Assembly (NCBI GenBank): GCA_025922715.1
Contig: JAICHH010000092.1
Location: 1 to 7,048, forward strand
DNA from: Nitrososphaeraceae archaeon
GTDB lineage: Archaea > Thermoproteota > Nitrososphaeria > Nitrososphaerales > Nitrososphaeraceae
Direction of reading: 5' to 3'
DNA: 7,048 bases
The translations under genes and the position numbers were made by a program. This document shows, in pieces, positions 6,062 through 7,048 of the stretch. Under the pieces are notes generated by a model. The model saw only the letters and a program-made list of their open reading frames with translations, was not told where the DNA came from and made no database searches. The number at the start of each line of letters is the position of its first letter. Position 1 is the first letter of the stretch.

Positions 6062-6314
6062 ATGTCAAAATAAGTCGACTCTCCTGTTGGTAAGGCCCAT
6101 AAGCAATTTATAATTTAGAAAATATTGTTTATCCAAAAATTGTATAATTTAATTAGCATCAAAGAATTGATATAATTTACTTTTACAATAGAACCTAAAT
6201 TGTTAATTCATTAATTTATTATTACTGAATCTTGAGAAATATAATTAAATAGAAAATAAATTGATTCTTATCAATTAATATAATTTATTCTAAAGGTTAT
6301 TAACTTATAATCCG
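6062..6314. other. AT-rich intergenic stretch
   Basis: No gene is visible. The one distinct structure is an inverted repeat at 6259-6276: AATTGAT, a four-base spacer, then ATCAATT. In sequence this AT-rich such arms can arise by chance. Confidence 0.4.
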
Positions 6315-6476
6315 TTATAATAAATAGATGGAATCTCTATCATCCTCCAATATTACTACTAAGCCTGGCCCTTCTAATTCAATTCGATATATGTAGTCTT
6401 CCTTCTGATACTTTAACAGCAAAAAACGAATTTTATCTTATCGAGGAAGTTTCACATTAAAATAACCTCTTAAAAC
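6315..6476 (-). pseudogene. decayed coding remnant of an unknown small protein
   Basis: On the minus strand, a frame from 6476 to a TAA at 6315-6317 reads VLRGYFNVKLPR, then one TAA (6438-6440), then KIRFLLLKYQKEDYIYRIEL and EGPGLVVILEDDRDSIYLL. The C-terminal part is strongly protein-like, alternating hydrophobic strands with an acidic turn, and its DNA is less AT-rich than its surroundings. Upstream the same frame continues past more TAA codons (6477-6479 and 6525-6527) with fairly protein-like text between them. The pattern suggests a gene that has collected nonsense changes. Alternatively only the part from TTG 6422 is a real 35-residue peptide. I recognise no family. Confidence 0.4.
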
Positions 6477-6479
6477 TTA

Positions 6480-6746
6480 GGATTGATTATTTTCTAAACC
6501 ATCAAAACATGGTTTTCCAATTTTTTACTTGAATATAACTTCATTAATTGTTACAACTACAAAACAATATTTGCTTATTGTAAAAGTTGCATGTCTATAA
6601 TATTTTTTTACTTAACTTTTGTTAATGAAATGAAACGAAATTTAGCTCTATATTTTTTGTATTCAGTTCTTTGTGATTTTTTTATTGTTGATAAAAAATG
6701 AATAAAATTTTAGTTATAATTATAAAAGATAAAAAAATTTGGTAAT
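6480..6746. other. gap between the coding remnant and the TFB fragment
   Basis: This AT-rich stretch has no independent gene. On the minus strand, 6480-6611 may be the upstream part of the remnant at 6315-6476, since that frame has only two further stops there. The T- and A-rich DNA next to 6720-6746 lies just beyond the TFB stop codon and could serve as its transcript end. Confidence 0.35.
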
Positions 6747-7048
6747 TTATCCTAGCGAAAGCTTCTTTTCAATTTCTTTGTATACATTTCGAATTGTAAC
6801 CTCAGATACTCCAGCTGCATCTGCAATTACTGCTTGTGTAATAGTTCTTTTTCTTATACTCTCGTCACTTTTAGGAAGTGATAGATATATAACTGCTCCA
6901 ACTATCCCCATAGGTTCTTTTCCCGCACTTAAACCTGCATCTTGAACTTTTTTCATCAGCCTTACTATATCATGTATATTTTTTTCAAGTTTTGTTTTTT
7001 TTTTTACTTTTCTATATGGAGAATAAATTTATCGTTTAAAATGACATT
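6747..7048 (-). pseudogene. C-terminal cyclin repeat of a transcription factor B (TFB/TFIIB) paralogue, frame-broken and cut by the window edge
   Basis: TFB recruits RNA polymerase to the TATA-TBP complex; it has an N-terminal zinc ribbon and two cyclin-like repeats. Here the minus strand encodes most of repeat two: KNIHDIVRLMKKVQDAGLSA, GKEPMGIVGAVIYLSL, and the DNA-binding helix-turn-helix VSEVTIRNVYKEIEKKL, ending at TAA 6747-6749. An ATG at 6956 would give only 69 residues, but TFB similarity continues in frame to about 6990. Beyond 7007 the similarity seems to move to the neighbouring frame, which reads NVILNDKFILHIEK to the window edge, while the TFB frame meets a TAA at 7029-7031. One extra A in GAAAAG (7007-7012) would rejoin them. 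An eleven-A run lies next to it. Nitrososphaeria carry several TFB genes, so this may be a redundant copy decaying. The missing N-terminus lies outside the window. Confidence 0.65.

Noticed and set aside
6739..6945. Plus-strand 68-codon frame antisense to the TFB fragment
   Set aside because: The opposite strand encodes the recognisable TFB helix-turn-helix; this frame is its shadow.
1..7048. CRISPR array, tRNA, rRNA, insertion sequence or attachment site
   Set aside because: I saw no regularly spaced repeats, no cloverleaf-like GC-rich segment, no transposase or integrase motifs, and no convincing direct repeats at the island edges.

Overview
The window looks like part of an ammonia-oxidising archaeon of the class Nitrososphaeria (Thaumarchaeota), probably a Nitrosocosmicus- or Nitrososphaera-like lineage; this is inference from content. 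The evidence is very AT-rich DNA, wide gaps between short solitary genes, archaeal TATA boxes at leaderless distance from start codons, two F420-type PPOX proteins, and the end of a transcription factor B (TFB) paralogue. Coding density is low: five intact genes, two broken genes and several possible relics in 7 kb, with no clear operon. It resembles an accessory or decaying region.

Layout. 1-605 is nearly gene-free, apart from a possible CxxC-containing gene end at the left edge. 606-1800 is an island of visibly higher GC carrying a DUF5996 protein gene on the minus strand (731-1666). It has its own Shine-Dalgarno site, a small open frame on each side, and a hairpin next to its stop, and is the best candidate for horizontally acquired DNA. 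1968-2429 (minus) is a PPOX-class F420-dependent oxidoreductase. 2963-3403 (plus) is an unrecognised 146-residue protein with a leaderless-type promoter and a perfect 10-bp hairpin over its stop. 3813-4539 (minus) is a class I SAM-dependent methyltransferase of trans-aconitate methyltransferase type, broken by two frameshifts. 4731-5141 (plus) is a DUF4760-like protein. 5587-6012 (minus) is a second PPOX protein, clearly paralogous to the first. 6315-6476 holds a decayed coding remnant. 6747 to the right edge (minus) is the C-terminal cyclin repeat of a TFB paralogue whose upstream frame is broken.

How the genes work together. There is no evidence of a shared pathway. Genes alternate strand, each seems to have its own promoter, and several are decaying. 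The most informative features are the methyltransferase, whose frame is repaired on paper by adding one base and removing one copy of a repeated pentamer, and the GC-rich island. I found no convincing new multi-gene system.
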